From assembly GCA_041648665.1 (NCBI GenBank), contig JBAZOP010000021.1, forward strand, positions 1-40,303: 40,303 bases of DNA, given 5' to 3'. The notes beneath the pieces are model-generated. The model made no database searches, was not told the origin of the DNA, and saw nothing but the letters and a program-made list of their open reading frames with translations. The translations under genes were made by a program, and so were the position numbers. This DNA is from a bacterium (GTDB lineage: Bacteria > UBA10199 > 2-02-FULL-44-16 > JAAZCA01). Below are positions 24,115-31,025 of this stretch, in pieces (position 1 is the stretch's first letter; every line of letters starts with the position of its first letter).

Positions 24115-24130
24115 TGGCACGATTCCTGCT
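24115..24130 (+). promoter_or_regulatory. sigma-54 (-24/-12) promoter of the coiled-coil gene
   Basis: TGGCACGATTCCTGCT matches the sigma-54 consensus TGGCACGNNNNTTGCW at all but one specified base. GG is at 24116-24117 and GC at 24128-24129. Predicted start near 24141. The ~63-base leader contains a hairpin (24166-24192, GCGGGGT with ACCCCGC) directly before the ribosome binding site. Confidence 0.65.
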
Positions 24131-24165
24131 ATGTCTTATTTATGAGAAATGCCTTGTTTGACAGG

Positions 24166-24192
24166 GCGGGGTTTGCTACCGGAATACCCCGC
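24166..24192 (+). promoter_or_regulatory. leader hairpin before the coiled-coil gene
   Basis: Stem GCGGGGT/ACCCCGC with a 13-base loop, ending two bases before the AGGGAGAGAG ribosome binding site of the gene at 24204. No T-tract follows, so it is not a terminator. It may influence translation or mRNA stability; function unproven. Confidence 0.4.
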
Positions 24193-24203
24193 AGGGAGAG
24201 AGT

Positions 24204-24608
24204 ATGAAGAAACGAAATACAACGGCAGAGATAATCAACATGACGATGGTCAGGCAAATGATCGTCCCAGTCTTTGAGGACATCAAAGACTTGATCAAAT
24301 CGACTGTAAAAGCCACAGAGACGGTCTTGAGAAAGGACATCACAACGGAAATCTCAAAGGTCTCGGATGAGCTCAAACTCACGCAGTCAGCCTTGAAAGC
24401 AACAAAGGAAGACCTGGAATGTAAGATTGACTCCATGGGAAAGGACCTGCGCGGCGAAATCAAGGACAGCGAAATCCGCCTGACCGAGAGACTTCAGGGC
24501 AATATCAAGGACAGCGAAATCCGCCTCACGGAGAAAATCGATTCCATCCATATCCGTGTTGACGACCACGAGACCCGCATTATCGCACTAGAGAACCCTG
24601 GCCACTAG
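24204..24608 (+). CDS. coiled-coil protein of unknown function
   Basis: 134 residues, soluble, no signal peptide or membrane helix. After a short hydrophobic N-terminal helix (MVRQMIVPVFEDIKDLI) the rest is strongly predicted coiled coil by heptad pattern. Two 15-residue units, both beginning IKDSEIRLTE, are encoded by a direct repeat with 23 identical bases (24459-24481 and 24504-24526, period 45), a recent internal duplication. I do not recognise a family. A GGGAGAGAG site precedes the ATG. It is preceded by a sigma-54 promoter and a putative activator site and lies alone in a repeat-rich accessory stretch. Confidence 0.65.
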   Translation: MKKRNTTAEIINMTMVRQMIVPVFEDIKDLIKSTVKATETVLRKDITTEISKVSDELKLTQSALKATKEDLECKIDSMGKDLRGEIKDSEIRLTERLQGNIKDSEIRLTEKIDSIHIRVDDHETRIIALENPGH

Positions 24609-24619
24609 ATTGCCATCAC

Positions 24620-24650
24620 AAAAAAAGACCGGGGATTCTTCCCCGGCCTT
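24620..24650 (-). terminator. rho-independent terminator of the 24677-25042 gene
   Basis: Minus strand: 11-bp stem (AAGGCCGGGGA with TCCCCGGTCTT, one G-U), 4-base loop, then seven T residues, 27 bases past the stop. The same hairpin could end the converging coiled-coil transcript, though the plus-strand T-tract is poor. Confidence 0.8.
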
Positions 24651-24676
24651 ATACCCTATTCTTACACCCTGCCTTT

Positions 24677-25042
24677 TCATGCCCCGTAGATCAGGAGCAC
24701 GCCCAGGAACGCCGCGACGATCGCGCCGATGCGCCTCGCGCCTTCGGGCTTCGACTCCCACCAGTTCATAAATGCGACGCCGCGCTCAACACCCAGGAAA
24801 AAGAGGATGACGGCGCTGAGCAACATGAGCGCGCCGATCACGCCGACGATCCAGGGGAGCGCAGCCTGCGGAGTCGCTATGAGAAGGAGCAGGCCGAAGA
24901 GCGCCCTCAGCACCCCGATCGCGTATAAGCGTTTGCCGATCTTCAGGTATTCTATCAGCCTCGTTGCGAGTGCAGGCATGGTCGCGAAAACCACGCCGGA
25001 GATTGCGATGATGATTCCGATGCTCTTGATCAGATATGGCAT
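24677..25042 (-). CDS. small four-helix integral membrane protein, unknown function
   Basis: 121 residues from the ATG at 25042 (AGGGGG site upstream; the longer frame is unsupported). Four hydrophobic segments: IKSIGIIIAISGVVFATM, LYAIGVLRALFGLLLLIA, WIVGVIGALMLLSAVILFFLG and IGAIVAAFLGVLLIYGA. No charged catalytic motif is visible. Small inner-membrane proteins of this shape are common in deltaproteobacterial genomes without assigned function. It has its own promoter and terminator, so it is a single-gene unit. Confidence 0.7.
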   Translation of the reverse strand: MPYLIKSIGIIIAISGVVFATMPALATRLIEYLKIGKRLYAIGVLRALFGLLLLIATPQAALPWIVGVIGALMLLSAVILFFLGVERGVAFMNWWESKPEGARRIGAIVAAFLGVLLIYGA

Positions 25043-25066
25043 GTATCCCCCTCTTTTATGAACACC

Positions 25067-25094
25067 TTTATACAACATCGGGTTTACTTTCCAA
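25067..25094 (-). promoter_or_regulatory. sigma-70-type promoter of the 24677-25042 gene
   Basis: Minus strand: -35 TTGGAA, 16-base spacer, -10 TATAAA, 24 bases before the ATG at 25042. Confidence 0.5.
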
Positions 25095-25138
25095 GAAAAA
25101 TATGGTCCTCTATCGGCCTTCCGCAAAGGAGGCGCTCC

Positions 25139-25533
25139 ATGAGAAACCTCACGTATCTGGCCATCATCGCCGCATCTGCCGCGGTTATCACCTGGGCACT
25201 CCCAGCCAGGGCCGGATACCCCATGATATCAGGCCTCAGGAACTGTGTGCTCAGCCCGGGTCAGTCAAGCGGCACCATCGTCTTCCAGGTAACGGACGAC
25301 AGACCGGGCCTGACAATCTGACCCTGGGCTACAGCTCCGACAATCCCGCCCTCGTCCCTGCCGACGACGATCACATAATCCTGGGCGGCTCGGGTAAAGA
25401 CAGGACCGTGCTGGTGAGGCCGGAGCCGGGTAGGACCGGACAGGCGACCATCACGATAACCGTGACCGACACCGACGGCGAAACGAACCAGGACGGCTTC
25501 GAGGTCGAGGTCGTGCAGGCGCCGAAAATCTAG
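25139..25533 (+). pseudogene. secreted cadherin/Ig-like repeat protein, broken by a one-base deletion
   Basis: AAAGGAGG precedes an ATG encoding a signal peptide (MRNLTYLAIIAASAAVITW, cleavage near ARA-GYP) and FQVTDDRPG, then the frame runs into a TGA at 25319. In the -1 frame the same domain continues as DNLTLGYSSDNPALVPADD, GGSGKDRTVLVRPEPGRTG and ATITITVTDTDG. Together these make one domain of the kind repeated in large surface proteins (TSSNPALVPN..., ATITVTVTDADG). Adding one G to the GGG at 25306-25308 restores a single 131-residue ORF (DRPGPDNL). So this is a recent frameshift or a sequencing error in a G-run. Stop TAG at 25531. Confidence 0.7.
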
Positions 25534-25576
25534 ACGAGTTTTTATTTCAAGAAATATCAACCAAAAGGGGGAAAAG

Positions 25577-25927
25577 ATGATGAAAAAGATTCTGGTGGTG
25601 GCGATCGTCGCAGTAGCCCTGTCCGCAGCATGGTCGGTGTTCGTGAAAAACGCGTCAGCGAGCAAGTACAACAAGATGAAATATTCCGCCCCGGTCTCCG
25701 CCGAGGTGGCGGACGCGGAGAAGGTCCGCAGCATGAACGACTGCATGTCCTACACAGCCAACCATGTGAGCAAGGGGAACGAGGCCGACCACGCGCTCTT
25801 CTCCAAACAGTTCGGGAAGGCGACGAACACGAGCGGGGCCGTCGCGACTTACAACTACGACGACTACACGAAGATCATGCTCGACTGCTCGCGCAGGCTT
25901 TGTTCCTGCCGCTGCCTCAGCAAGTAA
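25577..25927 (+). CDS. small exported Cys-containing protein, unknown function
   Basis: 116 residues with a clear signal peptide (MMKKILVVAIVAVALSAAWS, cleavage near ASA-SKY) and a GGGGG ribosome binding site. The mature ~87 residues contain five cysteines, four in the last 14 residues (LDCSRRLCSCRCLSK) and one in MNDCMSY, likely disulfide-bonded in the periplasm. No family recognised. It follows the frameshifted gene by 43 bases in the same direction and ends at a rho-independent terminator. Confidence 0.65.
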   Translation: MMKKILVVAIVAVALSAAWSVFVKNASASKYNKMKYSAPVSAEVADAEKVRSMNDCMSYTANHVSKGNEADHALFSKQFGKATNTSGAVATYNYDDYTKIMLDCSRRLCSCRCLSK

Positions 25928-25945
25928 GCTGGCTGCACGAGAGCG

Positions 25946-25992
25946 CGCAGGGCCGGGCGGACATCGAAGCCGGGCCCTGCGTCTTCTTTTTT
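25946..25992 (+). terminator. rho-independent terminator after the 25577-25927 gene
   Basis: 12-bp stem with one mismatch (GCAGGGCCGGGC at 25947-25958, partner at 25969-25980), 10-base loop, then GTCTTCTTTTTT. Confidence 0.75.
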
Positions 25993-26007
25993 GCGAGGGA
26001 TAAGACC

Positions 26008-26403
26008 ATGACAAAAGACGAGAACCATCTGGGGATCCTCTCGACATTTTACTACGTAGTCGCGGCGCTCGCAGGCATCTTCTCCTGCATGCCCTTCATC
26101 CATATAACCATCGGCGTCGCCATGCTCTTAGGCGTCATGGACTCAAGTACGGGCGAAGCGCCGCCGGCGTTCCTCGGGTGGATATTCATCATCGTCGGCG
26201 CGCTCGTCTCGCTCATGGGCTTTGCATACACCGTCATGCTGATCCTGACCGGCAGGTTTCTCAAACACCGAAGGCACTACACGTTCTGCCTCGTAATCGC
26301 CGGCATGAGCTGTCTGTTCATGCCCTTTGGCACGGTCCTAGGGATATTCTCGATCATCCTGCTCTCGAAGCCGGAGTTGAAGGCCATGTTCGATCACGCC
26401 TGA
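26008..26403 (+). CDS. four-helix integral membrane protein, unknown function
   Basis: 131 residues from ATG 26008 with GAGGGA upstream; the open frame further upstream crosses the terminator and the previous gene and is not used. Four hydrophobic segments: FYYVVAALAGIFSCMPFIHI, PAFLGWIFIIVGALVSLMGF, ICTYPICAL spacing then TFCLVIAGMSCLFMPFGTVL and IFSIILLSKPELKAMF. The ending PFGTVLGIFSIILLSKPELK resembles a widespread family of small bacterial membrane proteins without known function. Confidence 0.65.
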   Translation: MTKDENHLGILSTFYYVVAALAGIFSCMPFIHITIGVAMLLGVMDSSTGEAPPAFLGWIFIIVGALVSLMGFAYTVMLILTGRFLKHRRHYTFCLVIAGMSCLFMPFGTVLGIFSIILLSKPELKAMFDHA

Positions 26404-26467
26404 TCCTGTTCGTCGAACCCGTCCTTTTTTATAGTCTTTTTCCGATTTGTCGTGTATATACTGAGGT

Positions 26468-26869
26468 ATGAAAAAACTCATAATCTGCTTATTCGTGTCA
26501 GTCCTTTTCTATTCATCGCAGGCAGCAGCCATGCACATGCTCTACGCACAGGCCATCGCCCCTGCCGCCTCCACTGAGACGCTGCAAGCCGCCGGCTTCG
26601 AGTCCAGCCCTGAGTGGGGAAAACTGGGCGACACCCTGCAGGCCGCCTGGCAGACCGCAAAGGTCTCGGGCGATATGTCTCAGAAGCTGGAGTGCTTCGT
26701 CCGTGTGGAGGCACCGTTCGACCAGGGCGATGCGAGCTTCCTGCAGAGCAACGGCTTCAATGTGAGCACCTCCGGCGGGAACGTGGTGAGGGGGCATGTC
26801 ACCGCGGCCAACCTGCAGTCCGTGGCCAAATTACCGTTCGTAAAAAAGATCAACCTGGCTACAAAGTGA
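26468..26869 (+). CDS. small exported protein with a propeptide-like domain, unknown function
   Basis: 133 residues with a signal peptide (MKKLIICLFVSVLFYSSQAAA). The C-terminal ~65 residues (LECFVRVEAPFDQGD to VVRGHVTAANLQSVAKLPFVKKINLATK) look like a compact alpha/beta module of the type seen in subtilisin propeptides and I9-like inhibitors, based on the pattern alone. No protease gene is adjacent. A possible -10 box TATACT (26457-26462) lies five bases before the ATG, so the message may be leaderless; GAGG is too close to act as a normal ribosome binding site. Followed by a bidirectional terminator. Confidence 0.6.
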   Translation: MKKLIICLFVSVLFYSSQAAAMHMLYAQAIAPAASTETLQAAGFESSPEWGKLGDTLQAAWQTAKVSGDMSQKLECFVRVEAPFDQGDASFLQSNGFNVSTSGGNVVRGHVTAANLQSVAKLPFVKKINLATK

Positions 26870-26888
26870 CCGGATATTTCAAAGGCAA

Positions 26889-26922
26889 TAAAAAAAGGGC
26901 CGCTGAGATCCAGCGGCCCTTT
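26889..26922. terminator. bidirectional rho-independent terminator
   Basis: Perfect 12-bp stem AAAGGGCCGCTG/CAGCGGCCCTTT with a 5-base loop between two convergent genes. On the minus strand it runs into seven T residues (terminating the dksA-type gene); the plus-strand T-tract is shorter. Confidence 0.85.
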
Positions 26923-26939
26923 GATTCGTAGATTTTCGC

Positions 26940-27308
26940 CTACTCTGCGAACCCCTTCTCCAGCTTCTCCAGCTCCTCCTTGCAGCGGATGCAGAGCTCA
27001 GCCACAGGCCTCGCGTCCAGCCTCTTGACGCCGATCTCTTCGCCGCAGCGTTCGCAGATCCCGAACTCGCCGTCCTCCATCTTTTTGAGGGTCTTGTCTA
27101 TCTTCTTGAGGAGAACGAGTTCCCTGTCGCGGAGCCTTAGGTTCAGGGCCTGGCCGGTCTCCGTGGAGGCCAGATCGACCTCGTCCGGCAGGTCGGCCTG
27201 CTCTACCATCATGACGTCGCTCTCGCGGGTGCTCTGTGCGGCGTCCACTATCGCCTTCCGCCGTTCGGTCAGGATTTTTTTGAACTTATCTATATCTTTT
27301 TTCTTCAT
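26940..27308 (-). CDS. dksA: DksA/TraR-family RNA polymerase regulator
   Basis: 122 residues from ATG 27308 (AAGGAG site upstream; the longer frame to 27494 is unsupported). Such proteins enter the RNA polymerase secondary channel and, with ppGpp, retune transcription initiation. The coiled-coil tip LPDEVDLA has Asp42, Asp45 and Ala47 aligned with the functional D71, D74 and A76 of E. coli DksA. The zinc finger is C4: C85, C88, C106, C109 (ICERCGEEIG...LCIRCK). The N-terminal helix is short compared with E. coli DksA (151 residues), as in many deltaproteobacterial homologues. Own promoter and terminator. Confidence 0.88.
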   Translation of the reverse strand: MKKKDIDKFKKILTERRKAIVDAAQSTRESDVMMVEQADLPDEVDLASTETGQALNLRLRDRELVLLKKIDKTLKKMEDGEFGICERCGEEIGVKRLDARPVAELCIRCKEELEKLEKGFAE

Positions 27309-27329
27309 CGCGGCTCCTTGGGAGGTGTG

Positions 27330-27358
27330 AATATTCCGTAAATAGCCGTGAGTGTCAA
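27330..27358 (-). promoter_or_regulatory. sigma-70-type promoter of the dksA-type gene
   Basis: Minus strand: perfect -35 TTGACA (27353-27358), 17-base spacer, -10 AATATT (27330-27335), about 20 bases before the ATG. Confidence 0.65.
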
Positions 27359-27387
27359 CTCCAAAGACCCCTTGGCTTAGACCTTGC

Positions 27388-27906
27388 ATGAGACCACCCC
27401 CTCTGCTACTGCGGCTCTTCATGAGGCAGAGGAGAAAGGCATTTGTAACTCCTGCGGACGTGCTGGGAGCGAAGCACAGCGACCGCAGGATCAAGGAGGG
27501 AATCCGACTCTACCGCATCTGGGACCTCTGGCCCACGATCGCCGGCGAGACCCTCGCCCCCCATGCCATACCCGCCAGGTGGCAGGGTCGCGACCTCATC
27601 GTGAAGGTGGAGCACAGCGCATGGGTGCAGGAACTCTCATTCATAAAGGATACGCTGAAAGAGAAGATCGCGAAGGCCCTGCCGGGCATTGACATAAGGC
27701 AGATCCGTTTCGAGGTGGGCAAGCTTCCAGAGCCGCCCAAGGGCGCGCTGAAGGCCAGGCCAAGGATTTCACGCAGGCTTTCGAGCGACGAGGTCGAGTT
27801 CATAGAGCAGGCGGCGAAGGAGATCCCGGACGGAGAGGTCCGCGAGAGCGCCCGAAGCGCCATGCAAAAGGGTTTTGGTTTAAAAGGCCCGCTGAAAAAA
27901 TCATAA
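27388..27906 (+). CDS. DUF721/DciA-like protein
   Basis: 172 residues from ATG 27388. The central part IWDLWPTIAGETLAPHAIPARW, DLIVKVEHSAWVQELSFIK and LPGIDIRQIRFEVG is the DUF721 (DciA) domain, a KH-like fold that in many bacteria helps load the replicative helicase DnaB. The start is uncertain: GTG 27352 lies inside the divergent dksA promoter, and ATG 27421 is also possible; none has a good ribosome binding site. A basic C-terminal extension (residues ~120-172) follows the domain. The methyltransferase gene starts eight bases after its stop. Confidence 0.8.
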   Translation: MRPPPLLLRLFMRQRRKAFVTPADVLGAKHSDRRIKEGIRLYRIWDLWPTIAGETLAPHAIPARWQGRDLIVKVEHSAWVQELSFIKDTLKEKIAKALPGIDIRQIRFEVGKLPEPPKGALKARPRISRRLSSDEVEFIEQAAKEIPDGEVRESARSAMQKGFGLKGPLKKS

Positions 27907-27914
27907 TACCCCTT

Positions 27915-28523
27915 ATGAAACTCACATCGGAATATTTTGAGAGCGCGAACATCACGGCATGGCAGCCGGAGCGCGGGCATCGCTACGGCCATGAGAGCAT
28001 GGCGCTGGCGGAGTTCGCAAAGATAAGTCCAGGACAGCGCGTCGCAGAGTTGGGTTCAGGGATCGGACTGATATCGCTCCTGCTCGCCGCGAGGCGCCAA
28101 CCTTCGGAGGTAGTCGCCGTTGAAATACAGCCGGCATTTCACAAGATCGCAGCGAGAAATGTGAAAGAAAATGGATACGATTCCGTCGTGCGCTGCGTGA
28201 ACGAGGACTATCGAAAGTTTGCAGGCGCAAACAAAGGGGCATTCGATTGCGTGGTCTCCAACCCACCCTTCTATCGCGCGGGCGAAGGCAGGCTCTCGCC
28301 GGATCCCTCTCGCGCCGCGGCCCGCCATGAGCTCAATGGCACTATAGATGAGCTCGTTCAATCAGCCCACGCCCTGCTCTTGCCAGGCGGATTTTTCTTT
28401 GTGGTCTTTGACGCAAGGAGGGATGAAGAGCTCAAGTCCGCTGCCAAAAGCGCCGGTTTCAAGGGCATCAAGGTCGAAGATACACCCGGCCCTGCCTTTA
28501 TACTCGCAGCATTAAACAGATAA
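27915..28523 (+). CDS. TrmN6-like SAM-dependent methyltransferase
   Basis: 202-residue class I methyltransferase. The SAM site is VAELGSGIGLISLLLA, an acidic residue follows at AVEIQPAF, and the catalytic NPPF motif is in CVVSNPPFYRAGEG, the signature of N6-adenine methyltransferases. The N-terminus ITAWQPERGHRYGHESMALAEF resembles E. coli TrmN6 (YfiC), which methylates A37 of tRNA-Val. The substrate is inferred from family resemblance; another RNA or protein target is possible. In an operon with the DUF721 gene; no ribosome binding site is evident. Confidence 0.82.
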   Translation: MKLTSEYFESANITAWQPERGHRYGHESMALAEFAKISPGQRVAELGSGIGLISLLLAARRQPSEVVAVEIQPAFHKIAARNVKENGYDSVVRCVNEDYRKFAGANKGAFDCVVSNPPFYRAGEGRLSPDPSRAAARHELNGTIDELVQSAHALLLPGGFFFVVFDARRDEELKSAAKSAGFKGIKVEDTPGPAFILAALNR

Positions 28524-28535
28524 TATCTTGCAGGA

Positions 28536-29171
28536 TCACCCCTGAAAGCACTTGATCACTTCTTCCGCCGGGATTGCGCCGTCGCGGATGATGCGCATGG
28601 TCTCATCGCCGATATCCACGACCGTCGAGCCGCGGGTCGGCGCACACTCGCCGCCATCGATGATGCACGGCAGCTTCTCCCCGAAGTACTTGCGCACGTG
28701 CTTCACGGCGAGCGAAGGGGGGAAGCCGGAGAGGTTGGCGCTGGTGGTGGTGATGGGACGGCCGAACTGCTGCACCAGGGCCGCGGCCACCGGGTGCGAA
28801 GAAATCCTGATGCCGACCTTGCCGGTGTTGGTGACCAGACCCTTGGGGATTATCGACGACGCAGGAAACAGGATCGTCAGCGCGCCAGGCCAGAACTTGC
28901 GCATGAGGAGCAGCGCGCGGTCCGGGACCTCGCTCACCACCTCGCGCAGCATCCTCAAGTCAGCGACCAATATGGATATCGGCAGCCCGTAGTCGCGCGC
29001 CTTGAGGTCGTAGATGCGTTTGACCGCCTTGCGGTCCGTCACGTCCGCGCCCAGCCCATAGATCGTCTCGGTGGGATATGCGATCACCTGCCCGCGGCGC
29101 AGATATTCCACCGCCTTCTCTATCTCCGTCGAATCCGGCGCCTTGGGGTCGATGTTGATTATCTCGGTCAT
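28536..29171 (-). CDS. tsaC: L-threonylcarbamoyladenylate synthase (Sua5/YwlC/YrdC family)
   Basis: 211 residues, a single YrdC domain without the Sua5 C-terminal domain. It makes threonylcarbamoyl-AMP, the precursor for t6A37 in ANN-decoding tRNAs. Diagnostic segments: VIAYPTETIYGLGADV, KARDYGLPISILV, FWPGALTILF, VGIRISSHPVAAALV, TTTSANLSG and STVVDI. It starts three bases after the purE stop and is the last gene of the minus-strand pur run. Confidence 0.93.
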   Translation of the reverse strand: MTEIINIDPKAPDSTEIEKAVEYLRRGQVIAYPTETIYGLGADVTDRKAVKRIYDLKARDYGLPISILVADLRMLREVVSEVPDRALLLMRKFWPGALTILFPASSIIPKGLVTNTGKVGIRISSHPVAAALVQQFGRPITTTSANLSGFPPSLAVKHVRKYFGEKLPCIIDGGECAPTRGSTVVDIGDETMRIIRDGAIPAEEVIKCFQG

Positions 29172-29174
29172 AAA

Positions 29175-29669
29175 TTATGATTGCAGCTCTTTGTCCGTGG
29201 CCTCCACCTTTTTGGCCATCTCTTTTCGCGACTCCTCGAGCTTCTTTGCAAGCACATCGTCCGAGAGCGCCAGCATCTGCGCAGCGAGGATCCCCGCGTT
29301 GCGCGCGCCGGCCTTGCCCACCGCAACCGTGGCTACCGGTATCCCCGCCGGCATCTGGACGGTGGCGAGCAGCGCATCGAGGCCCTTGAGAGAGGATGAA
29401 TCGAGCGGCACGCCTATCACCGGCAGCGTGGTGTTCGCCGCTATCGCGCCCGCCAGGTGAGCAGCGAATCCGGCGCCCGCGATCACGACCCTTATCCCCT
29501 CTGCCTTCGCCTTCCTCGCGAGCTCCGCCGCCTTGTCGGGCGTGCGGTGCGCGCTGGCGATGTGCATGCGGCTCGTAACACCGAGCTCGGCGAGGGCCCG
29601 GCGCGCCTCCTCCATGACCTCTAGGTCGCTCTTGCTCCCCATCACTATGAGCACCTGCGGTTTTGCCAT
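29175..29669 (-). CDS. purE: N5-carboxyaminoimidazole ribonucleotide mutase
   Basis: 164 residues from ATG 29669 with AGGAG six bases upstream; an ATG at 29684 overlaps the purD stop and is less likely. PurE interconverts carboxyaminoimidazole ribonucleotides in purine synthesis. Signature segments: VLIVMGSKSDLEVM, SAHRTPDKAAEL, IAGAGFAAHLAGAIAA, VIGVPLDSSSLKGLDALLATVQMPAGIPVATVAVGKAGARNAGILA. It ends in a slightly extended charged helix. No purK was seen in the window. Confidence 0.95.
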   Translation of the reverse strand: MAKPQVLIVMGSKSDLEVMEEARRALAELGVTSRMHIASAHRTPDKAAELARKAKAEGIRVVIAGAGFAAHLAGAIAANTTLPVIGVPLDSSSLKGLDALLATVQMPAGIPVATVAVGKAGARNAGILAAQMLALSDDVLAKKLEESRKEMAKKVEATDKELQS

Positions 29670-29680
29670 ATCTGCTCCTC

Positions 29681-30958
29681 TCAAGCCGGGGCCTTCAAGG
29701 CCTTCGCGCCTATGTCCTTCCTGAAACGCACTCCATCCCAGTTGATTTTTCCCACGGCGTCATACGCCCGCTCGATCGCAGCCCGCATGTCGCCGCCGAG
29801 CGCAGTCACGCCCAGCACGCGTCCGCCGCTGGTGACTACCGAATCGCCCCGCCGCGCAGTTCCGGCGTGGAAGACCACCACGTCCTTCATGTCGGCCGCC
29901 GCAGCAATCCCCTCTATCTCTCTCCCCTTCTCGTATTCGCCCGGATACCCGCCCGAGGCCATGACCACGCATACGGAAGGCCTGTCATCCCACTCGAGTT
30001 CGAGCTCCGAGAGCCTGCCGTCGCACGCGGCCGTGAGGACGAGCGCAAGATCCGTCTTGAGGCGCATGAGCAACGGCTGCGTCTCCGGATCTCCGAAACG
30101 CGCGTTGAACTCCAGCACCCTCGGCTCCCCGTCCTTTATCATGAGGCCGGCGTAGAGCACGCCGACGAACGGGGCGCCCTCCTTCGCCATGCCCTCCAGC
30201 ACGGGCTTCATTATCCTCTTCATCACTTTTTCAGCGACGTCCTTTGTGACGATCCGCGCCGGCGAGATCGCGCCCATGCCGCCGGTGTTGGGGCCCTGGT
30301 CCCCGTCGTACGCCGCCTTGTGGTCCTGCGATGACGCGAGCGGCAGCACGGTCCTGCCGTCGCAGAGGGCGATGAAGGAGGCCTCCTCGCCCGTGAGAAA
30401 CTCCTCTATCACCACGCGGCCGCCCGCATCGCCGAAGCGGCGCAAAGAGAGCATGTCCTTGAGCGCCTCTTCCGCCAGAGCGAAGTCCCGGCAGATGATC
30501 ACGCCCTTTCCCTGCGCCAGGCCGTCGGCCTTCACCACGAGCGGATATCTCTCATCCCTCGCGTAATCGAGCGCAGGCGCAAGTTCGCCGAACGTCTTTG
30601 ATCTCGCAGCAGGTATGTTGTGCCTGGCGCAGAAATCCTTTGCAAAGACCTTTGAGCTCTCCAGCGATGCGGCTTCCCTGGACGGTGCGAAGATCCGAAG
30701 CCCCGCCTTTTTGAAGAGCTGTTCGATGCCGGCCGCGAGCGGCGCCTCCGGCCCCACGACCGTGAGATCGATGCCGCTCTTGCCGGCGAAATCGAGGAGG
30801 CCCTTGATGTCCTCCGCCTTGATCGGGACGCATTCCGCCTGTTCCTCGATCCCGGCATTGCCCGGCGCGCAGAAGATCTTGGAGACCATAGGAGATTGGG
30901 CGAGCTTCCAGACTATGGCATGCTCCCTGCCCCCGCTGCCCACGACCAGGACCTTCAA
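29681..30958 (-). CDS. purD: phosphoribosylamine-glycine ligase (GAR synthetase)
   Basis: 425-residue ATP-grasp enzyme of purine synthesis joining phosphoribosylamine to glycine. Typical segments: MKVLVVGSGGREHAIVWKLAQS, VVGPEAPLAAGI, YPLVVKADGLAQGKGVI, VVIEEFLTGEEASFIALCDG, QDHKAAYDGDQGPNTGGMGAISPA and VLEFNARFGDPETQ. Length is standard. Eleven bases separate it from purE. It is separated from purH by the large Cys-rich secreted protein gene. Confidence 0.96.
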   Translation of the reverse strand: MKVLVVGSGGREHAIVWKLAQSPMVSKIFCAPGNAGIEEQAECVPIKAEDIKGLLDFAGKSGIDLTVVGPEAPLAAGIEQLFKKAGLRIFAPSREAASLESSKVFAKDFCARHNIPAARSKTFGELAPALDYARDERYPLVVKADGLAQGKGVIICRDFALAEEALKDMLSLRRFGDAGGRVVIEEFLTGEEASFIALCDGRTVLPLASSQDHKAAYDGDQGPNTGGMGAISPARIVTKDVAEKVMKRIMKPVLEGMAKEGAPFVGVLYAGLMIKDGEPRVLEFNARFGDPETQPLLMRLKTDLALVLTAACDGRLSELELEWDDRPSVCVVMASGGYPGEYEKGREIEGIAAAADMKDVVVFHAGTARRGDSVVTSGGRVLGVTALGGDMRAAIERAYDAVGKINWDGVRFRKDIGAKALKAPA

Positions 30959-31025
30959 TTGAACCTCCGCATTAGGAATGCGCTCTATATTCCGGAAACG
31001 TATGGCAAATCAAGGATTATCGTGG

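Noticed and set aside
25290..25325. Programmed -1 frameshift
   Set aside because: No slippery heptamer or downstream structure is evident; one missing G in a G-run explains the break more simply.
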